A stretch of 64,000 nucleotides of DNA. Origin: Deinandra increscens subsp. villosa. Its lineage: Eukaryota; Streptophyta; Magnoliopsida; Asterales; Asteraceae. The stretch spans positions 1 through 64,000 of the forward strand of contig JBCNJP010000200.1 of the NCBI GenBank assembly GCA_039602395.1, read 5' to 3'. The position numbers and the translations under genes were made by a program. The notes under the pieces were generated by a model. It was not told where the DNA came from and did not search any database. It saw nothing but the letters and a program-made list of their open reading frames with translations. This document shows, piece by piece, positions 1-10,399 of the stretch (the stretch's first letter is position 1; each line of letters opens with the position of its first letter).

Positions 1-231
1 GACTCTCAGAGTTAGCTTGCCATTGTGAACATTAATTAAGGCTCAATATGTTGCAAGGAACGGTCTTCCTAGTATAAGAGGGATATGCTCATCCTCGTCC
101 ATATCGAGTATTACAAAGTCGATGGAAAATACGAATTTATCGACTTTGACCAACATGTTCTCAACCATCCCACGCGGGTACTTCACTGATCTGTCAGCGA
201 GTTGTAGAGTCATGCGCGTAGGTTCTGGTTC

Positions 232-501
232 TCATAGGTTCAGCTTCTTGTATACCGAGTACAACATCAGACTAATACTGGCCCCAAGATCGGCGAGGGT
301 GTTGCTGACCTTCATGTTTCCAGTTAAGCAGGGAATTGTGAAACTCCCTAGGCCTCTCAATTTCTCAGGAAATTTTCTTTGAAGAACTATAGCGCATTCT
401 TCATTCAGATTAACTGTGGAAAGCTCCTCGAGTTTCTTCTTGTTGCTAAGAAGTTCTTTTAGGAATTTAGCATACTTTGGAATTAATGCTAAAGCTTCCA
501 C
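232..501 (-). pseudogene. Retropepsin-like protease fragment
   Basis: An 89-codon open stretch that ends near an aspartic-protease active-site region: NTLADLGASISLMLYSVYKKL matches the form common in Athila/Tat elements, with DLGAS standing for the D-[ST]-G-A triad (the usual S/T is L here). The preceding LPKYAKFLKELLSNKKKLEE-type helix is also typical upstream of this protease. The altered catalytic triad and the surrounding stops argue for a non-functional copy. Confidence 0.7.
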
Positions 502-652
502 GAACGACAGATTGATATGAAGTTGTTTGAATAATGCAAGGAACTTGTCGTGCTACTCTTCCATCTTCTCTTTCTCAAGCCTCTCAGGATACGATATCCT
601 AGGCTTATACTCCTTTAGCTTAGGCTTCACTGCTGGGGCTTGTGGCTCTTCT

Positions 653-735
653 GATTCTGGAGTATCCTCGGTGGCTTCTTTGGGGTCCTATGCAGGTTTG
701 CCTTGATTCTGGAGTATCCTCGGTGGCTTCTTTGC
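653..735. repeat. 52-bp tandem duplication inside the decayed Ty3 element
   Basis: The string GATTCTGGAGTATCCTCGGT and the bases after it occur at 653 and again 52 bp later at 705. This is a simple local duplication in the gag-protease linker region. Confidence 0.75.
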
Positions 736-1110
736 GAACCTCTTAAGGTTTCCTTCAGTGTTTGCAGGTAGTCCTCCTTGTGGTCTTCCAGAAAGTGATT
801 GTGCTATTTGGCCCATCTGACACTCGAGCGCTTTTTGGGAAGCCAGTTGATTCGGTAGCTACTGGTTAATCTTTGCTAAATCTTGTTCGTGCTTCTGTAG
901 GGTGTTTTTTTATTAATAGCTCCTTTTGTTCACTGACCGCTATGAAGTTAGTCCAAATTTGTGTTTGCTGAGCTTACTGAGCTAGAACATCCCTTAAAGT
1001 TGGCTCCCTGTCTTGACCTTGGGGTTGTTGAGGTTGTGTATTCTTAGCTGCAAACCCTGGTGGGTTTCAGCTTCCAGCTTGGTTTTTATAGCCAAACCCC
1101 GCATGTTTTT

Positions 1111-1317
1111 CTAAGTAGAGTTGTAGCGATCCCCATAAATCAGACCTCTCTGTCCTTGAGCTATGTACTCCAATGTCTCTGTGTTATGTGGGCAGCTTGC
1201 TATGCTGTGCATCTCTCCACATATTTTGCACCCCTGGGGCTCTGTCTTCTGTGGCAAGACTACCTTGCAGAGAGTGTCGAATTTCTTTGATAACGCCTCG
1301 ACTTGGGCGGCTACCAT
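1111..1317 (-). pseudogene. Gag zinc-knuckle remnant
   Basis: A 68-codon open stretch containing a C-x2-C-x3-H-x4-C pattern (CKICGEMHSIASC), a slightly irregular version of the CCHC nucleic-acid-binding knuckle at the gag C terminus. It follows the gag fragment in the expected minus-strand order. Separation from the gag core by stops shows decay. Confidence 0.6.
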
Positions 1318-1473
1318 TGTATCTTAACTGACCTGATGCACCCCTGCCTTGAGTGGAGCGCTGATTCGAATTGAGGGGTATTGGTAGTTACTGAGAGCCA
1401 TTTCTTCTAGCAATTGTTCGGCTTCTTCAGTAGTTTTGTCGTCGAGGGCTCCTCTAGAAGTGAAGTCAACTAA

Positions 1474-2073
1474 CTAACGGGTTTGTGGGCCTAGCCCATT
1501 GTAGAAACTTTGGACCTGTTGATAGAGCTCTAACCCGTGGTTAGGAAATTTTCTCAGTAGTTCTTTGAAACGCTCCCATGTTCCAAAGAATGATTCTCCT
1601 TGCTCCTGCTGATATGCATAGATCTTTCCGCGCAGTTTGGCTATCTTGCCTGGAGGGAAGAATTGATAAAGGAACTTCTCCGCAAGGTCATTCCATGTGG
1701 TTATTGATCCTGCGGTTTGTCCATCTAGCCACGCCTTGGCTTTTGATCGAAGTGAGAATGGGAAAAGGCGTAGATTGGCCTGGTCGCTCGTCAGATTTGG
1801 AAGCTTGAACGTATCGCACACCTCAATGAAGGCCCTGATATACGCGTTGGGGTCTTCGTCGATCAGCCCGTAACAAGAAAGAAAACGGGCCGTTTCAAGA
1901 CCGAATTTGGTAACGAGCCTTGAACGAAAAACGACCCATTTGACCTCCTCTACAATTCTGGCCTGTTTCTTACCATGGCGTCTCGCGAAGATTTTTTTGT
2001 AACCCTTCGCGTACCGTGAAGGGTATGTTTGCCAGATTTTCATTTGTTTTGCTTTCTTGATTCCTGCAAACAT
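1474..2073 (-). pseudogene. Retrotransposon gag fragment
   Basis: A 199-codon open stretch. Roughly residues 75-197 match the plant retrotransposon gag (capsid) domain: the landmarks LFPFSLRSKAKAWLDG, TTWNDLAEKFLYQFFP and the ERFKELLRKFPNHG block are all readable. Gag proteins form the virus-like particle that packages element RNA in the cytoplasm. The first 60 or so residues are basic and look atypical, so the true start is uncertain. The frame ends downstream at a stop, and the zinc-knuckle part continues in another open stretch at 1111-1317, so the gene is broken. Confidence 0.8.
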
Positions 2074-2378
2074 AAACTAAAATAAACATAAACTTAAAAC
2101 AAATAATACGGAAATGTAATGAAACAATCAGGAAATTGCAATTAAAACCTATGTGTTTAGCAACACATCATCCGGTGCCGTCGCCGTCCTGTATGGTGAC
2201 TCGCACGACTGTGGTCATGTTTTCTCACTTAGTGCTTTGACTAGTTCAAATGTGACCAGTTCGGGTTGTTCAAAAGTTGTTTGAACGAGTGATCAAAGGA
2301 TTTCTAGCGGATCCGTTTTTCGACTCAGGTTGTCTCATCCCGGTCTCGTCAAGATCAATCTTTAAACACCCTATGGTT

Positions 2379-2381
<3 letters not shown>
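2074..2381. other. Upstream flank of the decayed Ty3 gag; no gene seen
   Basis: AT-rich leader-like sequence followed by a GC-richer stretch (about 2160-2340). No open frame of note and no recognisable PBS. It probably belongs to the 5' untranslated region of the Ty3 element on the minus strand. Confidence 0.4.

Positions 2382-2427
<46 letters not shown>
2382..2427. repeat. (TA)n microsatellite
   Basis: About 23 uninterrupted TA dinucleotides. The GGGTTAGGTTCAAATGAGAA string immediately to the right resembles a transposon terminus abutting a TA-rich target, but no partner end was found. Confidence 0.95.
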
Positions 2428-2431
<4 letters not shown>

Positions 2432-2802
2432 TAGGTTCAAATGAGAACTTTTTATTTTGAGAACTTTTGAGAACTATATCTCAACCATAAATTTCAGGGG
2501 AGACCACTACAATTCATGGGAGGGGGGATATATATATTTATTTAACTGGATTTATTGTAATTTGATCACTGGTGTGGAATACCTAACTCGAGTAGAAAAG
2601 TTTTTGAAAATCACCGCTTCCGCATTATATTATTAGTTGTAATAATATATGATAAAGCAGTATATATAAAATAAGATTTTATATTAAAAGTCAAAATATT
2701 AATTTTGACCTAAACGAGTTGTAGATTCCTAACAGTGGTATCAAAGACACTTTTATGATGATTCAGATAATATTTGAATAATGATCTTGAATTTTATATA
2801 TG
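2428..2802. other. AT-rich sequence with a possible LTR end/PBS-like site near 2730
   Basis: No gene seen. The stretch around 2725-2743 reads CCTAACAGTGGTATCAAAGA, which resembles an LTR end (..AACA) followed by a diverged initiator-tRNA-Met primer site, much as at the end of the LTR at 8033. No matching LTR start was identified, so this is a weak call. Confidence 0.3.
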
Positions 2803-3340
2803 ACTGAACAGTGGTAGTCGAGGACGATGGGCTTGACAAATCAAAGCCCCCCAAACCCCTGCTCCCACCCAATGATCACGCCCCCCTTTTACAGGCAACC
2901 AATGTGTCACACTGGTCAGGAACAATATTTGAGACTTCGCGAGTAAGGGCTGAAGGTAGATCATGTTGCGCTACATTTCTAGCACACATGCTTGATTGAA
3001 CCACCGACTGAGCAGAGGTAGTCGAGGAGGACAAACGTAACAGATCAGAGCCGCCTACCCCGCCCCCCCCCCCTCCTGACCTACCGAACGGATGCCCTCA
3101 CCTTCTACGGGCAACCATTATGTTATACGTCCCAGAAAGAGGATTCGATACTTCGTCAATAGGGGCTGAAGTCAGATCACCTTGCGCTACATTTCTAGCA
3201 TGTAGGCTTGACCAAGCAAAAGACTAAGCAGGGGTAGTCGAGAACGATGCGCCTGACAAATCAGAAGGCCCCAACCCCCCACTCCCACCCAATGTTTGTC
3301 TCCTCCTTTTACGGGCGACAGGTGTGTCAGGCATCTCAGC
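2803..3340. repeat. Three-copy tandem repeat, about 204-216 bp per unit
   Basis: The word GGTAGTCGAG with its context recurs at 2813, 3017 and 3233, giving unit spacings of about 204 and 216 bp. Each unit then carries a block with ACAAATCA or ACAGATCA, a C-rich run, a CTTTTACGGGC- or CTTCTACGGGC-like block, GGGCTGAAG and GCGCTACATTTCTAGCA. The third unit is incomplete. Stops are frequent, so coding function is unlikely. Confidence 0.85.
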
Positions 3341-3511
3341 CAAGCCAATGATAATGTCACAACTAAATAAATTAGGATGCTAGGTCCTCGAGATAACTTA
3401 GAGCAGTTAAGGGGCACAACGAAGAAAATAAGAATGACAATAATTTAAAGCAGATCACGTCAGTTAAGGGGCACAACAAACAAAATGACAATGGCAGTAA
3501 TGTAAAGAAGC
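3341..3511. other. Unassigned AT-rich flank of the Copia LTR
   Basis: Nothing gene-like. A short phrase, CAGTTAAGGGGCACAAC, occurs twice (about 3403 and 3459), a local duplication just outside the LTR start. Confidence 0.5.
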
Positions 3512-4283
3512 TGTTGGCAAATAAATTTGTTAGAACAAGTCTAAATGTAACATAAAACAATCATCCGGTTGGAGGAAAAGATCGGAAACATTATCAAAAG
3601 AGAAATGACAAAAGAATATGTACGATTTACAGATTGTCAGATTCTGTAGTTTTGCAGAACTACTTCGAAAATTCTGAAGTAGATATGTAAAACTAAACTT
3701 TTACAAAAATCCTCATTTTTGTAAAAGGCATCTAATGTGAAGCATTCCTAGTCTTCAAAGAAGAGTCCTGAAGGAGCTCAAGACTACCAAGAGATAAAGA
3801 TTACGAGAAGAACAAAATTCCTAAGTGTGAAGAACACGTAAAGAAGAATATTAACTTGATATTTAATGCAAAGGTAGTTGAATACGGTTGAAAAGAAATA
3901 AATTAAATACCTTCAATCTATCTCTATATATTCTGACACACTCCAAATTCAACCACCCTCAACCACATTATTCCTTTACAACTTGCTACAACTTCCTATA
4001 AATAGCAGGTTCACTTCGTCAATAAAGGCAAGACATAGATTAACAAATCACAAGCTTCTCAAAAGCAATTACAACTTACTCTTGTAGAAAAGTCTTTCTG
4101 TTGATAAACTGTCATACTATAAACTCGTGTAAACCATTATTTATATTTATTTACATTTAAAATATACAGAATAACCATTTTATGAATTGTTGTCTTCCAA
4201 TTTTATTTACATTCCGCAACTTGTTTATCTTGTTTAAACTAATTGTACCCATATTGTTAAAGAGACCCTCACGGGACCCAACA
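3512..4283 (+). mobile_element. 5' LTR of a plus-strand Copia element
   Basis: The LTR is bounded by TGTTGG at 3512 and CCAACA ending at 4283, a perfect 6-bp terminal inverted repeat, and is followed after two bases by a primer-binding site. A TATA-like CCTATAAATAG lies near 3994, which would start transcription about 30 bp on. Length is 772 bp. The element's 3' LTR was not found, because its internal region is cut by another insertion at 6085. Confidence 0.85.
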
Positions 4284-4285
4284 AT

Positions 4286-4297
4286 TGGTATCAGAGC
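4286..4297 (+). other. Primer-binding site, initiator tRNA-Met
   Basis: TGGTATCAGAGC is complementary to the 3' end of plant initiator tRNA-Met, the standard primer for minus-strand DNA synthesis in Copia and many Ty3 elements. It starts three bases after the LTR end. Confidence 0.9.
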
Positions 4298-4546
4298 AGA
4301 TTGAATAACTCATATTCAAAGATCTTGCTCTTAAATTTTTTCTCCTTGTTTTTTTCTGAGCTTTTAATTTTTTTTTAATCTCTTTCTCAGAATATCTTCG
4401 AGCTGGAACAATGTGAAATCTCTTGGATCATTAGCAAAACCCCATATGCTTGTTAGGGAGTAATATCCACTATGGAAAATTAGAATTACCAACTTCCTAA
4501 AAGAAGTTGACAATTCCCTGTTGGATTGCATAGCTAATCGACCTCA

Positions 4547-6085
4547 TTGTCCTACAGTCGACATTCAAAAATCAAAGAAACTGAAGACTCAACTGGTGTC
4601 CCCGCTCTCTCCATACCCAAAGCCCGAAAATGGTGGAGTGAGGAGGACAAAACCAAAGAAATAAATGAGGACAGAGCCAAAACTTTCCTAATCATGGCTC
4701 TCCCTCATGAAATATTCTGTGAAGTTGACTGTAATACCTCAGCCAAGGGCATATGGGACGCCCTTGAAAAACTGTTTGATGGGGGGGGGGGGATCAAATG
4801 AAAAGAAATAGAAGAACAAAGGCTTTAAACAGATATGAATCTTTTAAGTCACTCCCAAGCGAGTCACTTATTAATTCATATAATCGTTTCGCAACCATAA
4901 TAAATAATTTAAGAAAGTTCATTGTGTCAAAATCAAATGAGCAAAAAAAAAATATATAAAATTCATTAAAAGTCTACCTCATGAATGTAAAAACTTAACC
5001 ATGACACTTCAATCCACCTTGGATTTCGAAGACAAATCTGAATGATCTCTTCTACATTCTAGATTCCCAGGAATCTAATATCCTATATCTTTCCAAATCA
5101 AAGGCTGATCCCATGGCTCTTTACTCTAAAAAGAGGAAGAAAATCACTAAACAAGAGCCATTTTAATCCAAAAAGAGAGATCAAAATGAACCTGACTATG
5201 AATGTTCTTATAATGAAAAAGAACAAGAGTCACTTGAAAAATCACTTGTTCTCCTGACTAAACAGTTCGGGAGGTTTTATAAAAGAAGCCCATCCTATTC
5301 AAATGAAAGAATCTCCACAAAAAAGGAATACAACATTAAACCAACCTCAAAACTTAATAAATTCGGGGTGAAAAAATCAAACATAAAATGCTTCAAATGT
5401 GGACTGGGCCCGCTCGAGCGTGGCTTAAATGCTCACTCGAGGCATGCCGTGAACAAAGAAAAAACGACAATATCTGAAGCAGAAAACTTGGAATCAGAAT
5501 CATCCGGAGAAGAAGATCGTCACCCACATAAATGTTTCATGGCAAATATTAAAGCTTATGTCTCTAATGACTCCGTACCTTAAATTAAGAACCAAGGTCA
5601 TCACGTACAACAAAGCTGGAACTGTGACTTAGGTTGCTCAACTCACATGACCGGAGAAATAAATCTTCTAAGAAACTACGTGAAAAGAAAGGGAAGATCC
5701 ATCACATTCGGCGACGACATAAAATATAAAACTGTTGGCTACGTAACCATTTCAAATGGTGAAGTAACAACAGAAAATGTATCACATGTTCAAGGACTAA
5801 AATACAATCTTCTGAGCTGCGGTCAACTATGCGAAAAAGGATTTAAATTCATTCTTTACTCTAACAAGTGTGAACTTGTAGGGTTAAAAGATGACAAAGT
5901 TTACCTAACAGGAAAAAGAATAAAGCAAAGCTTATATTTCGTAAACTTTAAAAACTTAATCCTAAATGAATCGCTTTGTCCAATATCAAAATCATCAGAT
6001 AAAGAAACTGAGTTATGGCACATAAGACTTTCCTATCTAAACTCTAGAGCAATTGCTGCATTAGAAAGCAAAAAGATGGTAAAAG
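4547..6085 (+). pseudogene. Decayed Copia gag, protease and GAG-pre-integrase region
   Basis: Three open stretches in the right order. 4547-4801 has the gag N-terminal pattern (RKWWSEEDKTKEINEDRAKT, then ALPHEIFCEV and GIWDALEKLF). 5368-5583 starts with the first half of a CCHC knuckle (IKCFKCG) but then diverges. 5647-6085 carries the region after the protease active site (MTGEINLL, HVQGLKYNLLSCGQLCEKGF) and the start of the GAG-pre-integrase domain (ELWHIRLSYLNSRAI). Stops and frameshifts lie between them, and a ten-G run at about 4783 marks one break. Integrase and RT are missing because an LTR element starts at 6086. Confidence 0.85.
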
Positions 6086-6442
6086 TGTTGGATATGATAT
6101 GTCCAGATCCGATAAAAATAACATAACCGACCCGATCACGGACCCGTAAGAGTTACACTGGGGTCAGCGTGTCAAGAAATCCGATTAATTTATTAATCGG
6201 TAAATGAACGAAGCATAATTACTAATTTTAGTAATTTAGGTTGATAATTATTTATTTACTAAATTTGTTTAGTAATTAAATAAAAAGGTAATTAATTAAT
6301 TGCTTTAATTGAATTATGAATTAAATTAAAACAGTTAAATTAATTAAAGTGGATAATGGTGATAGAAAATTAAAAGGTTTAATTTAAGAGGTTAATTGAG
6401 ATTTAAACGAATTCGAGCTCAATCCAAATCCTTTTAGATCAG

Positions 6443-6454
6443 TTATAAATATAA
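6443..6454 (+). promoter_or_regulatory. TATA-box candidate in LTR copy A
   Basis: TTATAAATATAA, about 70 bp before a (CT)n tract that looks like a plant 5' untranslated region. The same arrangement (TATA, pyrimidine-rich leader, CCACC-rich segment) is seen in the related LTR at 50780. Inferred from position only. Confidence 0.5.
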
Positions 6455-7177
6455 CTTAGTTGAGAGGGTTTAGGGTTAATCAGTTCCACAACCAAAACAA
6501 CCCTAACACCCTCTCTCTCTCTCTCTCTTTGCGATTTTTGACCCCAAGGAAACTTGGCGACCGAGCGCCGCCCGCCACCACCGGCCGGCCACCCCATCAC
6601 CACCGAGCGCCGCCCTCTCCGGCCGCCATCCTCCGCCTTAGATCCGATCACCACCACCATGTCGTCGTAGCCAACTGCTGCTACCAGCCATCGCTGCCTC
6701 ACTTTCCACCGTGGCCGACACCACCGGCGCGCCACCGCCGTGCACTACGGCTGTTGATTTTTCGATCCCGTCTCGTCCGGTGGCCTTCTCTGTTGCACCC
6801 GATGCGACTGCCACTCTCCACCGTCGCCACATTGCCTTTCGTGACCGGCGCACCGCCGGCGGTGGCTACCTCGTTACCGCCGGCGGTGATTGTTGAGAAT
6901 TCGGTTACCGTTACCGTCTCCGATTTGTGTTTCAGGACGATTCCACCTTAACCAGAGTTATGGATCAAAATCCACCGGTCACCCTGTTTCTTGGTGACGA
7001 AGATATGATCACGACTTCTCCAGTCAAGACTGTTGCTGATCTGACTCGCAAGTTCGAGTCGACTATTTCGTTCAACTCTAACGTCGACATGTTGAATCCC
7101 GGTGTCTCGACGTTTGTTCGGACCGGCTAAGGTATATCTAAATCTAATTATTTAGATATATTTATTTTGTCAAATTA

Positions 7178-7834
7178 GGAAAATTGGATTTAAATAATCC
7201 CAACTTTTACCTATTGGCCAATAATAATCCCATATTTAAAAATCATTTTCACCAGTCCCAACTTTCACCCATATTTTTTCTAATGGACCTGCCGTTAACT
7301 TTTTTAACACCGTTAGATACTTGTTGACATGGCATGCTTACATGTAATAATCTTTTAACTTAAAAAAAAATCCATGTGGATTCCAAATAAAAAGTTTGAC
7401 CATTTGACTTCACACAAACCACCCTTCTTCTCCGTAAAACCACCCTTAGGCAAAACCAGAACATCACTCTCTTAAACACAACCCAAGTTTTTTATCTCGC
7501 CATCTTTAACCAAATCAAGCTCCGATCAACTGTTGTCGGCAAAAACCTATTTCCCAGAACCACCGTTAATTGTATCAGCAAAACCCCTTTAGAGATTTAA
7601 GATTTCTTATTTGGAAAATGACATGGAAATGATATGGAATAAACATTTAAATAAATAATAAAAATATATGTCAGCGTGCCACGTAGGATTAAAAACTAAC
7701 GGTGTTAGTTTTTTAGACGGTGGGACCATTCTAAATAATTAAGTCAAAAGTTAGGACCATTGTGGGTTATATTAAAAAGTGGAAATATTGTAGGCCAATA
7801 CCCAAAAGTTGGAATTATTTAAATCCAATTTTCC
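7178..7834. mobile_element. Non-autonomous MULE (Mutator-like), 657 bp
   Basis: Terminal inverted repeats of about 42 bp begin GGAAAATTGGATTTAAATAA at the left; the right end is its near-perfect reverse complement, ending TTATTTAAATCCAATTTTCC. The flanks are GTCAAATTA at 7169-7177 and GTCAAATTA at 7835-7843, an exact 9-bp target duplication, which is diagnostic of the Mutator superfamily. No transposase frame lies inside, so it needs an outside transposase. It sits within LTR copy A and is therefore younger than it. Confidence 0.93.
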
Positions 7835-8034
7835 GTCAAATTATTTATTTTCGTGTCTGCGTGTAACTGGTGATTTGATCCTGAACGATTTTACCTTTTT
7901 TTATGTTCTAAAAAACTCTGCTGCGTAATCTGTAATTATATATTTATCTGGTATGTCATAAATATATATATTTAAGTTTAGTAAAAATAATGTTACTAAA
8001 CGTGTCACCCGAACACCACTATAAAACCCAACAG

Positions 8035-8047
8035 TGGTATCTGAGCC
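8035..8047 (+). other. Primer-binding site of LTR element A
   Basis: TGGTATCTGAGCC, one base different from the canonical initiator-tRNA-Met site, one base after the LTR end at 8033. Confidence 0.8.
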
Positions 8048-8829
8048 TTGATCACCGCAAGCAAATCGAAAACTGGTCTTTTAACTTAACCAGTGATTCG
8101 CGATTTCGATTTAATTCCAGATCGTGAATTCAATTCTTTTTATTATATGGTAATTCTGTTATTTATACATTTTTTAAAAATATATAAAATTAAATATATA
8201 TATATATATATATGTGTGTGTTTAGGCCCGACCCTCGTATTTAAAATTTTTGTTTAAATTTTATGGCTGTTGTGATTATTTATGGTATTGGGCCATTATT
8301 GTAATTTAGCAGTTTTGGTTTTTTGGCCCAAGTTTTGGGTTCAAAGGTATAATATAAGAAATTAAGGTTTCTATTTTTAGTAATTTTGTATTTTAGGAAA
8401 CTTTTCAATTTTGAAAACTTTCTATTTTTTCCATATATATATATAAATCAGTAACTTTTAACTTTAATAACAAAGATGTCATGGTGAACAAGTTCAATGT
8501 ATTTATGAATGGGGATGATCTTATGTCATTTTAATCCTTATCTTGGCCCACATTTATAAAGGGAAGTAACACTACAAGTAACTTAAGGTGAGGTTTGTAC
8601 TTTGTGATGTGGTGATTTATATCAACCAAACAAATTAATTATTGCTTGTGTCATTCTTATCCGTAGTGCTTTAAGAATTTTAAAAACAAATTAGGCCGTA
8701 AACATGAAGCTGAGAGGAGTCTAAGAGATCAGTGGGAGCTATAACAAGACACAAGACGCAAGTGTTGCCTACCGTGTGGTTGTTTTATTTAAATATAATT
8801 GTATACCTCGTAAACCTAATTGGCATATA
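8048..8829. other. Non-coding internal region between inverted LTR copies A and B
   Basis: About 780 bp of AT-rich DNA with a (TA)n/(GT)n run near 8196-8221 and no gag or pol frame. It probably is the leader of element A up to the junction with inverted copy B. Confidence 0.5.
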
Positions 8830-9838
8830 GAGTCAGATCAGCAACAGTCTTGACTGGAGAAGTCGTGATCATATCTTCGTCACCAAGAAACGGGGTGATC
8901 GGTGGATCTTGATCCATAAATTCCGGCATAGGCGGAATCGTCCCAAGACACAAGCCGGAACCGGGGTTAGAAACCTCGTGCTCAACGGACACCACCGGCG
9001 ACGCCACGGTGGCCGACAGTGGCGGTGCTCCGGTCGCCGGAGGCAGGGTGGCGACGGTGGCCGGTGAGAATTTCACCGGATAAAAAGGCGGAGGCCAGTT
9101 GCGGGACAGGTTCAGAGAGATGGATGTATTGGCGGTTGGCGACCGCGGCGCACTACCGTGAGTGGCAACGGCCGCAGCGGTCCGTGAAACAGCGCCGACG
9201 GTGGCAAGCGACGACAGGCGACGGCATGGTGGTGACGACCCATCGCGACGCAGATATGCGGCTGGTGACGATGGCCGGAGAAGGTGGCCGAAGGTGGAGC
9301 AGCGGCGGTTCGACGGTGGTTGACGGGCGACGAGCGGCGGTGGTGCCGGATGGGGGGGGGGGGCTGGGGCGAACTCGAGAGAAAGAGAGAGAGAGAGGGT
9401 TTAGGGTTGTTTTGTTTGCAACTCGATTAACTCTAAATCCTCAAATCAGTTATATATATATATATATATATATATATCTAAAACGATTTGGATAAACCTT
9501 AAATTCGTTTTAATCTCAATTATCCTCTTTAAATAAACATTTTATTTAAAGCTCTCAATTACCCACTTAACTAATTAATTATCTGTTTTGTTTAAATCCA
9601 AAATTTAAATAAATACAATTAAATAATTTAATTAAACATTTTATTTAATTAACTAAACTATTTTAGTAATTAAATAAATATTCACCAAAATTACTAAACT
9701 TAGTAATTAAGTTTCATTCTATTACCGATTACTAAATTAATCCGATTTCTTGACACGTTGACCCCTGTGTAACTCTTACGGGTCAATGACCGGGTCGGTC
9801 ACGTTAATTTATCGGACTTGGAGATTTAATATCCAACA
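8830..9838 (-). mobile_element. LTR copy B, truncated, in opposite orientation to copy A
   Basis: Its minus-strand start (TGTTGGATAT) is at 9838, and it can be followed against copy A for about 1 kb, including the ACCCGTAAGAGTTACAC block, the CT-rich leader and the block encoding FLGDEDMITTSPVKTVADLT. Similarity stops at about 8830, equivalent to position 7047 in copy A, so the 3' part of this LTR is missing. A TA microsatellite (9450-9477) occupies the TATA region. Confidence 0.85.
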
Positions 9839-9988
9839 CTCATAGCACTTCTACCTTATGCTAAAATCAGAACCACATCCGATGTGCTTAGGGTCAAAGA
9901 TAGAGGTGTCAAGAAGAAATCCAAGACTAAAGTTCATATGGTCAAAGGCAAGAAAGTAGAAAAGTCGAAGCCGCCACCTCTAATGGAG
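9839..9988. other. Unidentified flank with a short lysine-rich frame
   Basis: A short plus-strand frame starting at 9884 encodes a lysine-rich stretch, but it runs straight into the tandem repeats and matches nothing I recognise. Probably not a gene. Confidence 0.3.
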
Positions 9989-10399
9989 CGCATCTTAACC
10001 AAACGGGTCGTTAAACATTCACTATATAAACACATCTTAGTTTATCCATGTTACCTACACGGGTCATAAAATATTCTTTATATATATAAACACATCTTGG
10101 TTTATCCATCTTACCCAAACGGATTGTAAAACATTCTTTATATAAACACATCTTGGTTTATCCATCTTACCCAAACGGGTCGTAAAACATTCTTTATATA
10201 AACATATCTTGGTTTATCCATCTTACCCAAATGGGTCGTAAAACATTCTTCACATGAGCACACTTGGACTTATTCATCTTAACCCAAACAAGTTCTTAAA
10301 AAGACATTTTGTATAACTCACTTTGGTGTTATTCATCCTAAACCCAAACGGGTCATAATTTAGAAACACACACTTTGATTTATTCATCCTAACGCAAAG
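9989..10399. repeat. Tandem array, about 56-bp unit, at the left edge of gap 1
   Basis: The unit reads roughly TTATCCATCTTACCCAAACG followed by GGTCGTAAAACATTCTTTAT and ATAAACACATCTTGG. About seven units are visible, the middle ones nearly identical and the outer ones diverged. The array runs directly into the assembly gap, so its true length is unknown. Confidence 0.85.

Larger units (their letters stand above)
1..2073 (-). mobile_element. Decayed Ty3 retrotransposon, gag-protease portion (Athila/Tat-like)
   Basis: Three coding remnants line up in the order gag, zinc knuckle, protease when read on the minus strand (right to left), which is the 5' order of a Ty3 polyprotein. They are separated by stops and frame changes, so the copy is dead. 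The window starts inside the element, so reverse transcriptase and integrase, if present, lie to the left. No LTR or primer-binding site could be placed. The gag style and the protease context resemble Athila/Tat-type plant elements; that assignment is family knowledge applied by eye. Confidence 0.75.
6086..8033 (+). mobile_element. LTR copy A of a second LTR-element family, carrying a MULE insertion
   Basis: Starts TGTTGG at 6086 and ends CCAACA at 8033, followed by a primer site at 8035. Without the 657-bp MULE and its 9-bp duplicated target it would be about 1.28 kb. It is inserted in the Copia GAG-pre-integrase region (left flank AAAAG). A TATA-like TTATAAATATAA at about 6443 is followed by a CT-rich run and a GC-rich stretch, as in a transcribed leader. 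Related copies lie at 8830-9838 (inverted) and 50271-51460. No pol gene follows, so the element is non-autonomous or truncated. Confidence 0.85.

Noticed and set aside
6439..6951. Several overlapping open frames of 60-163 codons on both strands
   Set aside because: They lie in the GC-rich transcribed part of an LTR, encode low-complexity Pro/Arg/His/Ser runs, and overlap each other; only the small block near 6960-7045 shows conservation between copies.
8570..8578. CACTACAAG, a possible CACTA terminus
   Set aside because: No subterminal repeats, no partner end and no 3-bp duplication; a chance 9-mer within the LTR-element leader.
9019..9495. 158-codon plus-strand frame
   Set aside because: Reverse of LTR copy B; low-complexity Gly/Arg/Trp-rich and running into a TA microsatellite. 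A shadow frame.
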